A DNA stretch of 20,630 bases from Actinomycetota bacterium (GTDB lineage Bacteria; Actinomycetota; Actinomycetes; S36-B12). The notes under the pieces were generated by a model. That model was not told where the DNA came from. It searched no databases and worked only from the letters and a program-made list of their open reading frames with translations. The translations under genes were made by a program, and so were the position numbers. The first letter of the stretch is position 1; the number at the start of each line of letters is the position of its first letter. Positions 13,211 through 20,498 of this stretch are shown here, one piece after another. The stretch is taken from the NCBI GenBank assembly GCA_026392575.1, contig JAPLBU010000166.1, positions 1-20,630 on the forward strand, given 5' to 3'.

Positions 13211-14446
13211 CTAGGAGGCCTGCGGGTCGAGGGAGAGGACCCGGTAGCCACCGTCAGCCAGATTGGCCAGCAGGGTCTCGCAGTGCTCAGGACCGCGCGT
13301 CTCGACGTGCACCACGATGTCGACCTCGTCGACCCGCAGGCCCGCGTCGACCCGGTTGTGCTCGACATCGACGACATTGGCGTGCATCGCCTGAATGTCA
13401 TTGAGCAACCGGGCCAGCGAACCCGGGCGGTCGGGCATGCGGACGGTGAGGGTCAGGTAGCGCCCGGCAGAGGCAAGCCCGTAGCGGATGATCCGCAGCA
13501 GCACGAGTGAGTCGACGTTTCCGCCGGACAGTACGACGGCGACCGGCGGCTCGAAGGCCTGCGGGTTGGCGAGAACCGCAGCGGCCGCTGCCGCACCGGC
13601 GGGCTCGACGACCAACTTCGCCCGCTCGAGCAGCAGCAGGACAGCGCGGGAGATCTGCTCCTCGCTGACCGTCACGATCTCGTCGACGTACTCCTGCACC
13701 AATGCGAACGGCACATCGCCGGGCCGGCCGACGGCGATGCCGTCGGCCATTGTCGCCATCGACGACAGGCGGACGGGATGACCTGCGGCGAGCGAGGGCG
13801 GGTAGGCAGCAGCCGCCTCCGCCTGCACACCGACAACGCGCACCATCGGATCGATCGACTTCACCGCGAGTGCGACGCCAGCGAGCAGGCCACCGCCGCC
13901 GGTGCACACCACCACCGTTCGGACTCCCGGCAACTTCGCCATGATCTCGAGGCCGAGGGTGCCCTGGCCCGAGATGACATCGGCGTGGTCGAACGGATGA
14001 ATGAGCACGGCACCTGTCTCGCGGGAGAACTCCAGAGCCGCCTCCAGGGCCTGATCGATGGAGTCGCCATGGAAACGCACGTCGGCTCCGTAGCCGAGAG
14101 TCGCCTGCACCTTGGGGATGGTCGCACCCTCCGGCATGAACACGGTGGCGTGCACGCCGAGTAGTTGCGCCGCGACGGCGACCCCCTGCGCATGGTTCCC
14201 CGCACTCGCCGCAACGACACCGCGCGCTCGTTCAGCATCGGTCAGCCGCGAGATGCGGTGGTAGGCACCACGGATCTTGAACGAGCCGGCCCGCTGGAGG
14301 TTCTCAGTGACCAGACGCACCTCGCCACCGACGAGTCGCTCCAGCCACTGCGCGCCCGCAAGGGGTAGCGACCGGATCACTCCATCGAGGTTCACCGCCG
14401 CAGCCTCGATGCTGGCGAGCGTCACAGGGCGCACGGATTCAGGCAC
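13211..14446 (-). CDS. ilvA: threonine ammonia-lyase with ACT domain
   Basis: The enzyme converts threonine to 2-oxobutanoate and ammonia, the first step toward isoleucine. The 411-residue product has the PLP lysine in NLQRAGSFKIRGAYHRI (Lys57), the SAGNHAQGVA phosphate-side loop, the glycine loop CTGGGGLLAG, and LSGGNVD near the end of the catalytic domain. One ACT domain follows from about residue 335 (YLTLTVRMPDRPGSLARLLNDI). A single ACT domain makes it resemble the shorter, TdcB-like or ACT-regulated group more than the two-ACT E. coli IlvA. The start is GTG 14446, with CAGGAT 6 nt upstream suggesting leaderless expression. It lies 28 nt below the DUF2786 gene, so cotranscription is also possible. 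Confidence 0.92.
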   Translation of the reverse strand: MPESVRPVTLASIEAAAVNLDGVIRSLPLAGAQWLERLVGGEVRLVTENLQRAGSFKIRGAYHRISRLTDAERARGVVAASAGNHAQGVAVAAQLLGVHATVFMPEGATIPKVQATLGYGADVRFHGDSIDQALEAALEFSRETGAVLIHPFDHADVISGQGTLGLEIMAKLPGVRTVVVCTGGGGLLAGVALAVKSIDPMVRVVGVQAEAAAAYPPSLAAGHPVRLSSMATMADGIAVGRPGDVPFALVQEYVDEIVTVSEEQISRAVLLLLERAKLVVEPAGAAAAAAVLANPQAFEPPVAVVLSGGNVDSLVLLRIIRYGLASAGRYLTLTVRMPDRPGSLARLLNDIQAMHANVVDVEHNRVDAGLRVDEVDIVVHVETRGPEHCETLLANLADGGYRVLSLDPQAS

Positions 14447-14452
14447 CCGGTC

Positions 14453-14458
14453 ATCCTG
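14453..14458 (-). promoter_or_regulatory. possible -10 element for ilvA
   Basis: On the minus strand CAGGAT (14458-14453) keeps the key A and T of TANNNT and ends 6 nt before the GTG at 14446. It is weaker than the other candidates in this window. Confidence 0.3.
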
Positions 14459-14474
14459 TCACCAGCAGCGCGCG

Positions 14475-15234
14475 TCAGGTCCCGATTCCGCGACCCTTGC
14501 CCGGCAGTTCCGCCTGCTTGGCGAGCCTGGCCCGGGACGCCGCCGAGCGGCCGGCATCGGCCGCTGAACCGGTTGCGCTCCGGACCGCGCCCGCGTAACC
14601 GGACCACGAGCCCCTGGCCTTCGACTCACGCGCGTGGAAGGACCGCACTTCGACGGCCTTCTGCCGCAGGACGAGCACGCCACCGGACATCTCGTCACCA
14701 TGCCGTGCCGGACGGTCGCGGCTGACCTGCGCGAGGGCCTCGTGGCGTGCCTGGGCCAGTCGTTCGGTGATGCGCTCGACGTAGGCCCGGTAGAACGCAG
14801 CGCGGGCCGTCTGCGCGGTATGCGGCCGGCGCTGTCGACGCCGACCTCTGCTGGCCGCCGCCATGTACGTCTCGCCCAGCCACGTGCGCGACGTCACATA
14901 GGCCTGACTCGCATGGACCATGTGGACGGCAAGCGAGGCGAAGATGGTCTCGACGACATCTAGGTCTGCCGGCATCCCGTAGCTGATGACGTACGTCGAG
15001 TTCGATGCCACATCGACCTGCGCATCGTTGGCGTGCGCCACGGCGACGAACAGCGAGATCAGGTGCGGGTTGGCGCGACGGGCCTTCTCCCCGATTGATG
15101 TCGTGCGCGACTCGGACACTCGCGAGCGTCGCAAGCTGCTGCGCCTTCATCAGGTAGGCATCGGCCTCGGCCTCGTTGTCGGTGCGTTCCGCCTTGGCGA
15201 GGAGGGCCGAGATGCGATCCAGGGTGGCGCTCAC
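14475..15234 (-). pseudogene. DUF2786 protein gene, frameshifted near its N-terminus
   Basis: From GTG 15234 the frame encodes the DUF2786 start: SATLDRISALLAKAERTDNEAEADAYLMKAQQLATLASV (split here only by description; about 40 residues). It then leaves frame between 15117 and about 15100. One frame over, the rest of the family sequence resumes with TTSIGEKARRANPHL and LFVAVAHANDAQVDVASNST, then YGMPADLDVVETIFASLAV, and ends at 14475. The span of 760 nt is not a multiple of three. Relatives as I recall them have about 10-20 more residues between the two parts, so a few tens of bases seem to be missing along with the frame change. Its start overlaps the stop of the zincin gene as GTGA. The role of DUF2786 proteins is unknown. 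Confidence 0.78.
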
Positions 15235-15710
15235 GAACGCACCCCCGCCCGGTCGTAGCCCGCTCGCAGCAGCAGCGCCGCAGCATCGCCCATGACCGCC
15301 GTGACCAGCCCGCACATCGCTTCCTGGAACTCCGGCCCATGCCAACGACGCGAGCCAGCGGCGACCCCGCGGCTGCAGGCCAGGTGGTGAGCCATCTCGT
15401 GCAGGACTACCGACTCGCGGCCCGCCCACCGACTACGAAGCGGGATCGCTATCGTCGCCGCCTCGGGTTCGTAGTGGGCCTTCAACTGGCCCGAACGCTC
15501 ACGCACCACCACTGGTCCGGCACCCGGATACTCCGCCTCAACGAATCCCAACGCCATGACCGCATCGACGTAGGCCTGAACCGAAGCCAGGTCGCCGAAT
15601 CGGCGCTGCATCGGGACATCGATCCGGGAGCCGAAGAAGTCGACGGGGCCACCGCGATCGAGCACTGACGACCACTGATCCTCTGCGGCGTAGACGGCGG
15701 AGGGCGGCAT
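15231..15710 (-). CDS. TIGR04338-type putative zinc metallohydrolase
   Basis: This 159-residue protein has the zincin motif HEMAH (His104, Glu105, His108) in SVVLHEMAHHLA, with a likely third ligand His124 in WHGPEF, a SprT-like arrangement. The beginning VYAAEDQW matches the TIGR04338 family as I know it. No signal peptide is seen, so it is probably cytoplasmic. The substrate is unknown. ATG 15710 is chosen over the longer open frame because the recognisable family start lies there and TATCCT (15723-15718) sits 7 nt upstream. It is coupled to the DUF2786 gene by a 4-nt overlap; these two families are commonly adjacent in actinobacteria, suggesting a joint role. Confidence 0.82.
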   Translation of the reverse strand: MPPSAVYAAEDQWSSVLDRGGPVDFFGSRIDVPMQRRFGDLASVQAYVDAVMALGFVEAEYPGAGPVVVRERSGQLKAHYEPEAATIAIPLRSRWAGRESVVLHEMAHHLACSRGVAAGSRRWHGPEFQEAMCGLVTAVMGDAAALLLRAGYDRAGVRS

Positions 15711-15717
15711 GGTTCGG

Positions 15718-15727
15718 AGGATAGGCT
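15718..15727. promoter_or_regulatory. overlapping divergent -10 elements (zincin gene / MFS gene)
   Basis: In the 28-bp gap, the minus strand reads TATCCT (15723-15718), 7 nt before ATG 15710. The plus strand reads TAGGCT (15722-15727), 11 nt before ATG 15739. They share two base pairs. The minus transcript would be leaderless and the plus one would have a leader of only a few bases. Confidence 0.42.
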
Positions 15728-15738
15728 GAACGGGTGAC

Positions 15739-16863
15739 ATGGCCGCGGCAGACCTGCCGATGAGCCGATCCCGTCGGCTTGGCAACGCCGTCCGGCGCAC
15801 GCCGCTCCTGGCCGGGCTGCCGGCCGAAGTCGCCGTCCTGTCCGCCGTCGCCTTCTGCGTCGCCCTGGGCTTCGGGATCCTCGCCCCAGCCCTACCCGTC
15901 TTCGCACGGACATTCGACGTCACCGCGCTGCAGGCCAGCGCGGTCATCTCGGTCTTCGCCCTCGTCCGCTTCATCACATCGCCACTCGCCGGCGCCCTCG
16001 TCGATCGCCTCGGCGAGCGCGTCGTCATGTCGAGCGGGCTGTTCATCGTCGCGCTATCGAGTGCGGCCGCTGGCTTCTCCCAGACCTACGGCCAACTGCT
16101 GGCGCTGCGCGGGGTGGGCGGACTGGGCTCGAGCATGTTCACCGTCTCGGCCATGGCTCTGCTGCTGCGCGTCGTCGACTCCGATCAGCGAGGTCGCGCG
16201 GCCGGCGCCTTCCAGGGTGGCTTCCTGCTCGGCGGGGTCGCCGGGCCGGCCGTCGGCGGCCTCGTCGTCGCCTGGTCGATCAGGGCGCCGTTCTTCGTCT
16301 ATGCCATCACCCTGATGGGTGCCGCCATCGTCGCACTGGCGTTCATGGCGAAGAGCCGTCTGCGCGAACGCGAGCAGGAAGTGTCGCACGGCCAGGCCGA
16401 CAAGCTCGAGCAGCTTCGCGTGGCACTGAAAGACCGCGCGTACCAAGCAGCGCTGGGCACCAACCTCGTCACGGGATTCGTCGCCTTCGGCCTGCGCTCC
16501 TCGGCTGTCCCCCTCTTCGTCACCGAGGGGCTCGATCGCGGTGCATCAATGACGGGAATCGGGTTCCTCCTCGCCATGGCCGTGCAGGGCGTCGCTGCGG
16601 CCTTCCTCGGCTCGGCGCCGGCTGCCGTCGTCGGCGACGTCATGGCGGGCCGCAAGGGCGGCATCGTCGTGGCGACCTTCCAGATGATGTCGGATGTCGG
16701 CGCGGTGGCAGGCCCGCTGGTCGCCGGGCTGCTCATCGACGGCTTCGATTTCGACTGGGCGTTCGCGGCGGGTGCGGCCCTGAGCCTGGTGGCAGTTGTC
16801 CTGGTATTCCTGATGCCCGAGACCCTCCACAGATCACGGGCGCCCAAGGCCGCTACAGCCTGA
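15739..16863 (+). CDS. MFS transporter, apparently missing an internal segment
   Basis: The 374-residue product is a major facilitator superfamily exporter-type protein. Helices 1-7 are clear, with motif A as GALVDRLGERVVM (about 86-98) and the loop GRAAGAFQGGFLLGGVAGPAVGG typical of helix 5. In the C-terminal half the helix 8 segment GIGFLLAMAVQG (to residue 284) runs straight into VAAAFLGSAPAAVVGDV, which in relatives follows helix 10. About 45-50 residues, including the second motif A-like loop and helix 9, seem to be lost in frame at about 16590. The remainder (FQMMSDVGAVAGPLVAGLL, last helix) is normal. Ten rather than twelve helices would remain, so it may not work. Substrate unknown. 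Confidence 0.82.
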   Translation: MAAADLPMSRSRRLGNAVRRTPLLAGLPAEVAVLSAVAFCVALGFGILAPALPVFARTFDVTALQASAVISVFALVRFITSPLAGALVDRLGERVVMSSGLFIVALSSAAAGFSQTYGQLLALRGVGGLGSSMFTVSAMALLLRVVDSDQRGRAAGAFQGGFLLGGVAGPAVGGLVVAWSIRAPFFVYAITLMGAAIVALAFMAKSRLREREQEVSHGQADKLEQLRVALKDRAYQAALGTNLVTGFVAFGLRSSAVPLFVTEGLDRGASMTGIGFLLAMAVQGVAAAFLGSAPAAVVGDVMAGRKGGIVVATFQMMSDVGAVAGPLVAGLLIDGFDFDWAFAAGAALSLVAVVLVFLMPETLHRSRAPKAATA

Positions 16864-16876
16864 CCGAGGTCGCGAT

Positions 16877-16894
16877 CCTGCTTCCACCAGCAGG
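16877..16894. terminator. short hairpin between convergent MFS and SulP genes
   Basis: CCTGCT (16877-16882) pairs with AGCAGG (16889-16894) around a 6-nt loop, in the 35-bp gap between the stops of the two convergent genes. It is short and lacks a T-run, so it is at best a weak terminator. Confidence 0.25.
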
Positions 16895-16898
16895 CTCA

Positions 16899-18608
16899 TC
16901 AATGGTCAGCGGACTGCCGGTTCTCGAAGGCCTCATAGGCATCGATCAGGTTCCCGAAGATGTGATCGGCACCGACCCTCGTTTCGACTCCGTACTTCTG
17001 CAAGGCGGTCAGCAGGCCCGTGTCGACGCGGGCCAGGACCGTCGTTACGTTGTGCTCGTCCAGGTAGTCGAGCAGACCGTGCAGGGCATTGCCCGCCGAA
17101 TAGTCGATGCTGTCGAGTGACGATGCATCGAGAATGAGCCACTCGACCGGCACGGGCGCCCCCTCGACCAGTGCCTGCACATCGTCGACGAACCTGTTCG
17201 CGTTGGCATAGAACAGTTCGGCGTCGTAGCGGAAGATGATCAGGCCGGGCGCGCTCTGCGTGCCGGGGGTGCTCGCGCTGTACGTCAATTCGCGCGCGCT
17301 GTCGATGATCACGACGTAGTCCTTCGGCCGGTACTGGCGCCGGATGATGTTGAGGATCGAGACGACGATGGCCAGGATGATGCCCTGTTCGACACCGACC
17401 GCGCACACGACGACGGCAGTGGCCACGGCAATCACGAACTCGCCCCGGGTGACGCGCAGGATGCCCCGGAGGCCGGCGATGTCTACGAGATTGATACCGA
17501 TCAGGAAGACGATCGCCCCGAGAACGGACTTGGGCATGTCCGCGAGCAGGCTAGTGAAGAACAGCACGACCAGGAGCACGATCAGCGACATCGTCAGGTT
17601 CGCGAGCTGGGTGCGCCCCTTCTGCTCATCGAGAATCTCCGTCTTGGTGGGGCTGCCGTTGACCACGAACGTCCCGCTCAGGCCCGCTGCGAAGTTCGCA
17701 CCCGACAGTCCGATGATGTCGCGGTTGATGTCGACTGGCTGGCCATGCTTCATGGCGAAGCTCCGCGAGGTAGCCGCGCTCTGCGCGATGATGAGGACGA
17801 AACAGGAGAAGCCGATTCCCAGCAGCGTCGCCAGATTCGACGTCACATCACTGACGGTGATTCCTACCGGGAGTCCGATGGGCGGGAAGCCCCCTTGCAC
17901 CTCGCCGACCACCGCGACCCCATGCGCCTGTGCGTCGAGAGATGCAGAGACGATGATCGAAAGGATCACCGCGACGATCGCTCCCGGCACCTTCGGGATG
18001 AACTTCTTGAACCCCACGATGATCGCAATCGTGCCGAGGGCGAAGGCGAACGTCGGCCACGACAAGTTCGGAATCGACGTGATCATGACCCACTGCTGCT
18101 CGATCCAGGTGCCCGTGCCCTTGGGGACGCCCAGCATGTCGGGGATCTGCCCGCTGAAGACCTGTACGCCGACGCCGGTCAGGAAGCCGATCAGGACGGA
18201 GGCACTGAGGAAGTCCCCCAGAAAGCCAAGCCGGAAGATTCGCGCGAGCACGAGCAGCACTCCGCATATGAGCGCGATGATGGACGTGTAGGCCAGCCAC
18301 TCCTGCGACCCGGGCGTCGCCCCGGCGATCGCCGCTCCCCCGAGCCCCGCGGCAAGCAGCGCTGCGGTGGCCGAGTCCGCGCCCACGACGAGCAGCCGCG
18401 ACGACCCGAGCAGGACGAACATCATCGTCGGGAAGATGACGGTGTACAGGCCGGTGACTATCGGGGTCTGCGAGATCGACGTGTAGCCCATGCACTCGGG
18501 GATCGCCACCGCCGCGAGGGTTGCGCCGGCGATGATGTCAGTCGACAGCCAGGCTCGCTTGTACCCGCGGGCCCACGGCGGCGCAAGTTGCTTGACGCTC
18601 ATCGACAC
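16899..18608 (-). CDS. SulP-family anion transporter with STAS domain
   Basis: The 569-residue product is a SulP (SLC26-like) transporter. It opens with the family's first-helix motif GATLAAVAIPECMGYTSIS and continues through about ten to twelve more helices, including GSSRLLVVGADSATAALLA, GFLTGVGVQVFSGQ and NFAAGLSGTFVVNGSPTKTEI, which matches the conserved AAGLFGGMPVTGS-type block. A STAS domain covers the last 120 residues or so (LIIFRYDAELFYANANRF, WLILDASSLDSIDYSAG). Substrates in this family include sulfate and bicarbonate; sequence alone does not decide. GTG 18608 has GGAGGA about 5 nt upstream. The gene follows CGS and the DUF1345-like gene on the same strand, which makes sulfate attractive but unproven. 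Confidence 0.9.
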   Translation of the reverse strand: MSMSVKQLAPPWARGYKRAWLSTDIIAGATLAAVAIPECMGYTSISQTPIVTGLYTVIFPTMMFVLLGSSRLLVVGADSATAALLAAGLGGAAIAGATPGSQEWLAYTSIIALICGVLLVLARIFRLGFLGDFLSASVLIGFLTGVGVQVFSGQIPDMLGVPKGTGTWIEQQWVMITSIPNLSWPTFAFALGTIAIIVGFKKFIPKVPGAIVAVILSIIVSASLDAQAHGVAVVGEVQGGFPPIGLPVGITVSDVTSNLATLLGIGFSCFVLIIAQSAATSRSFAMKHGQPVDINRDIIGLSGANFAAGLSGTFVVNGSPTKTEILDEQKGRTQLANLTMSLIVLLVVLFFTSLLADMPKSVLGAIVFLIGINLVDIAGLRGILRVTRGEFVIAVATAVVVCAVGVEQGIILAIVVSILNIIRRQYRPKDYVVIIDSARELTYSASTPGTQSAPGLIIFRYDAELFYANANRFVDDVQALVEGAPVPVEWLILDASSLDSIDYSAGNALHGLLDYLDEHNVTTVLARVDTGLLTALQKYGVETRVGADHIFGNLIDAYEAFENRQSADH

Positions 18609-18657
18609 GATGTCCTCCTCCAGATTCCCTTCGGAGAAGGTACTGCCCCGCGACAGC

Positions 18658-19323
18658 TCAGGTCAGGATGTTGATCGCACGCGCGATGACCAATGTCGCC
18701 AGCACCAGGGACAGCAGAGACTCCGTGACCACCATGGCCTTGGCCCACGGCTTCACAGCGGAGACATCCGTCGGGCTGAAGGCAGTCGCAGTGGCGAACG
18801 AGAAGGCCAGGTAGTCGATGAACTTCGGGTACCACCCCGGCTCGACATGATCGGTGTGCTGCATCTCCGGGAAGATGAAGGCCGGAGTGCGCTTCGTCCC
18901 ACGAGCCCGTTCGGCGGCGCCACCCCTGTCCAGGTCCCAGAACCACAGGGCGAAGGCGATGGCATTGGTTATCCATACGGAGCCGCCCGCGGCAAGGAGC
19001 TCCCGCGGGGTCTCAAAAGACGCGTTGTCGAGGATTCCCGCCACGAGCATGACCGCCGCATAGGCGTTGGCCACCGTGATCAGGGCGATGAGCAGGTCCG
19101 TGACGACCCGAGTCCAGGTGCGCACGCGATCGATCCGACCCGGGTCGGCGAAGACGAGGATGATCAGGAAGGCGACCGATACCCACGGCAGCACATGGGA
19201 GGACTGCACCCGCAATTCTGGTGGGAGCAGCGAGTGGAGGACTGCCGCCACGAGGACGGCCGCCGCCATCGGCCAACGACGTTCGCCCCGCTCGTCAGGT
19301 GCGTCCGCGCGATCGTCCGACAC
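18658..19323 (-). CDS. DUF1345-like membrane protein
   Basis: The 221-residue product has about five helices: AAAVLVAAVLHSLLP, VLPWVSVAFLIILVFA, VVTDLLIALITVANAYAAVMLV, WITNAIAFALWFWDL, and the C-terminal SLLSLVLATLVIARAINIL. The block FIDYLAFSFATATAFSPTDVSAVKPWAKAMVV resembles the pore-like region of DUF1345 and related two-helix ion-channel proteins; this is a resemblance I recognise, not a proven homology. Function unknown. GTG 19323 lies 2 nt after the cystathionine gamma-synthase stop, and SulP begins 49 nt after its own stop, so the three probably form one transcript. Confidence 0.72.
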   Translation of the reverse strand: MSDDRADAPDERGERRWPMAAAVLVAAVLHSLLPPELRVQSSHVLPWVSVAFLIILVFADPGRIDRVRTWTRVVTDLLIALITVANAYAAVMLVAGILDNASFETPRELLAAGGSVWITNAIAFALWFWDLDRGGAAERARGTKRTPAFIFPEMQHTDHVEPGWYPKFIDYLAFSFATATAFSPTDVSAVKPWAKAMVVTESLLSLVLATLVIARAINILT

Positions 19324-19325
19324 CG

Positions 19326-20480
19326 CTAGCCCGCTAGCGCCCGATCGAGGTCCTCGATCAGGTCGTTGACGGTCTCGATGCCGACAGACAGGCGCACGAG
19401 GTCGGCGGGCACCTCGAGCGGACTCCCCGCTGCGGATGCATGCGTCATCCGGGCCGGATGCTCGATCAGCGACTCGACGCCACCAAGTGACTCACCCAGG
19501 GTGAAGACACTCGTCCGCCCACACATATCAACGGCCGCCTGCTCGCCTGCCGCGACGCTGAAGGAGATCATTCCGCCGAAGTCGCGCATCTGCTTGCGCG
19601 CAACCTCGTGGCCCGGATGCGAGGGAAGCCCCGGCCACCGCACCTCGGACACAGCCGGGTGACCGACGAGGAAGTCCGCCACGGCACGGGCATTCGAGCA
19701 GTGCCGGTCCATGCGCACGCCCAGCGTCTTGATGCCTCGCAGTACCAACCACGAGTCGAACGGACCGGGCACCGAACCCATCGCGTTCTGGTGGTAGATC
19801 AGTCGCTCCGCAAGGTCGGGATCGGCCGTGACGAGGGCGCCACCGACGACATCGCTGTGACCGCCGAGGTACTTGGTGGTGCTGTGCGCAACAACATCGG
19901 CTCCCAGCAGCAACGGCTGTTGAAGGTACGGCGACGCAAATGTGTTGTCGACGACGAGGATGGCACCGGCCGCGTGCGCGACATCGGCGAGTGCCGCGAT
20001 GTCGGCGATGTTGAGGAGCGGGTTCGTCGGAGTCTCGACCCAGACCACTTTCGTGCGTCCAGGGATGATCGCGGCTGCTACGGCCTCCGGATCCGTAAGT
20101 GACGCGGGAGTGTGGTCGAGCCCCCAAGGCGCCGCCACCTTCGCGAAGAGTCGATACGTGCCGCCGTACGCGTCGTCGGGGATGACCGCATGGTCACCCG
20201 GACGGCAGACCGCGCGGAGCAGGGTGTCCTCAGCGGCGAGGCCGGACGCAAAGGCCAGGCCGGTCGCACCCGGCAGCCCGGGGGCCTCCAGCGACGCCAG
20301 GCACTCCTGCAGCGCGGTGCGCGTCGGGTTGGCGCTGCGGGAGTACTCGTATCCGCCGCGCAGGCCACCAACACCGTCCTGCGCGTATGTCGACACCTGG
20401 TAGATCGGTGTGACGACCGCGCCCGTCAACGGGTCCGGCTCCTGACCAGCATGAATCGCCCGAGTTTCGAATCCGTCCAT
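19326..20480 (-). CDS. metB: cystathionine gamma-synthase
   Basis: This 384-residue PLP enzyme of the Cys/Met metabolism family joins an activated homoserine to cysteine to make cystathionine, for methionine synthesis. Motifs: the start ETRAIHAGQEPDPLTGAVV, YEYSRSANPTR (44-54), SGLAAEDTLL, the aspartate loop VVDNTFASPYLQQP, the PLP lysine Lys203 in HSTTKYLGGHSD, and the end VRLSVGIETVNDLIEDL. Cystathionine gamma-lyase is very close in sequence, so synthase is preferred by family resemblance and gene order rather than by a deciding residue. ATG 20480 is chosen over the longer frame since TAGGGT (20493-20488) lies 7 nt upstream and the family begins here. Confidence 0.9.
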   Translation of the reverse strand: MDGFETRAIHAGQEPDPLTGAVVTPIYQVSTYAQDGVGGLRGGYEYSRSANPTRTALQECLASLEAPGLPGATGLAFASGLAAEDTLLRAVCRPGDHAVIPDDAYGGTYRLFAKVAAPWGLDHTPASLTDPEAVAAAIIPGRTKVVWVETPTNPLLNIADIAALADVAHAAGAILVVDNTFASPYLQQPLLLGADVVAHSTTKYLGGHSDVVGGALVTADPDLAERLIYHQNAMGSVPGPFDSWLVLRGIKTLGVRMDRHCSNARAVADFLVGHPAVSEVRWPGLPSHPGHEVARKQMRDFGGMISFSVAAGEQAAVDMCGRTSVFTLGESLGGVESLIEHPARMTHASAAGSPLEVPADLVRLSVGIETVNDLIEDLDRALAG

Positions 20481-20486
20481 GTCACG

Positions 20487-20493
20487 TACCCTA
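20487..20493. promoter_or_regulatory. interlocked divergent -10 elements for metB and msrA
   Basis: The 7-bp TACCCTA gives TACCCT on the plus strand (20487-20492), 6 nt before the msrA GTG at 20499. It gives TAGGGT on the minus strand (20493-20488), 7 nt before the metB ATG at 20480. Both fit TANNNT at leaderless spacing, and the whole gap between the start codons is only 18 bp. RNA polymerase could not serve both starts at once from this site. Confidence 0.55.
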
Positions 20494-20498
20494 GGGCG

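Noticed and set aside
13117..13404. Open frames with repeated SR(I/N)PGQT peptides around 13115-13199
   Set aside because: The peptide repeat is only the translation of the two palindromes, in more than one frame; not a real protein.
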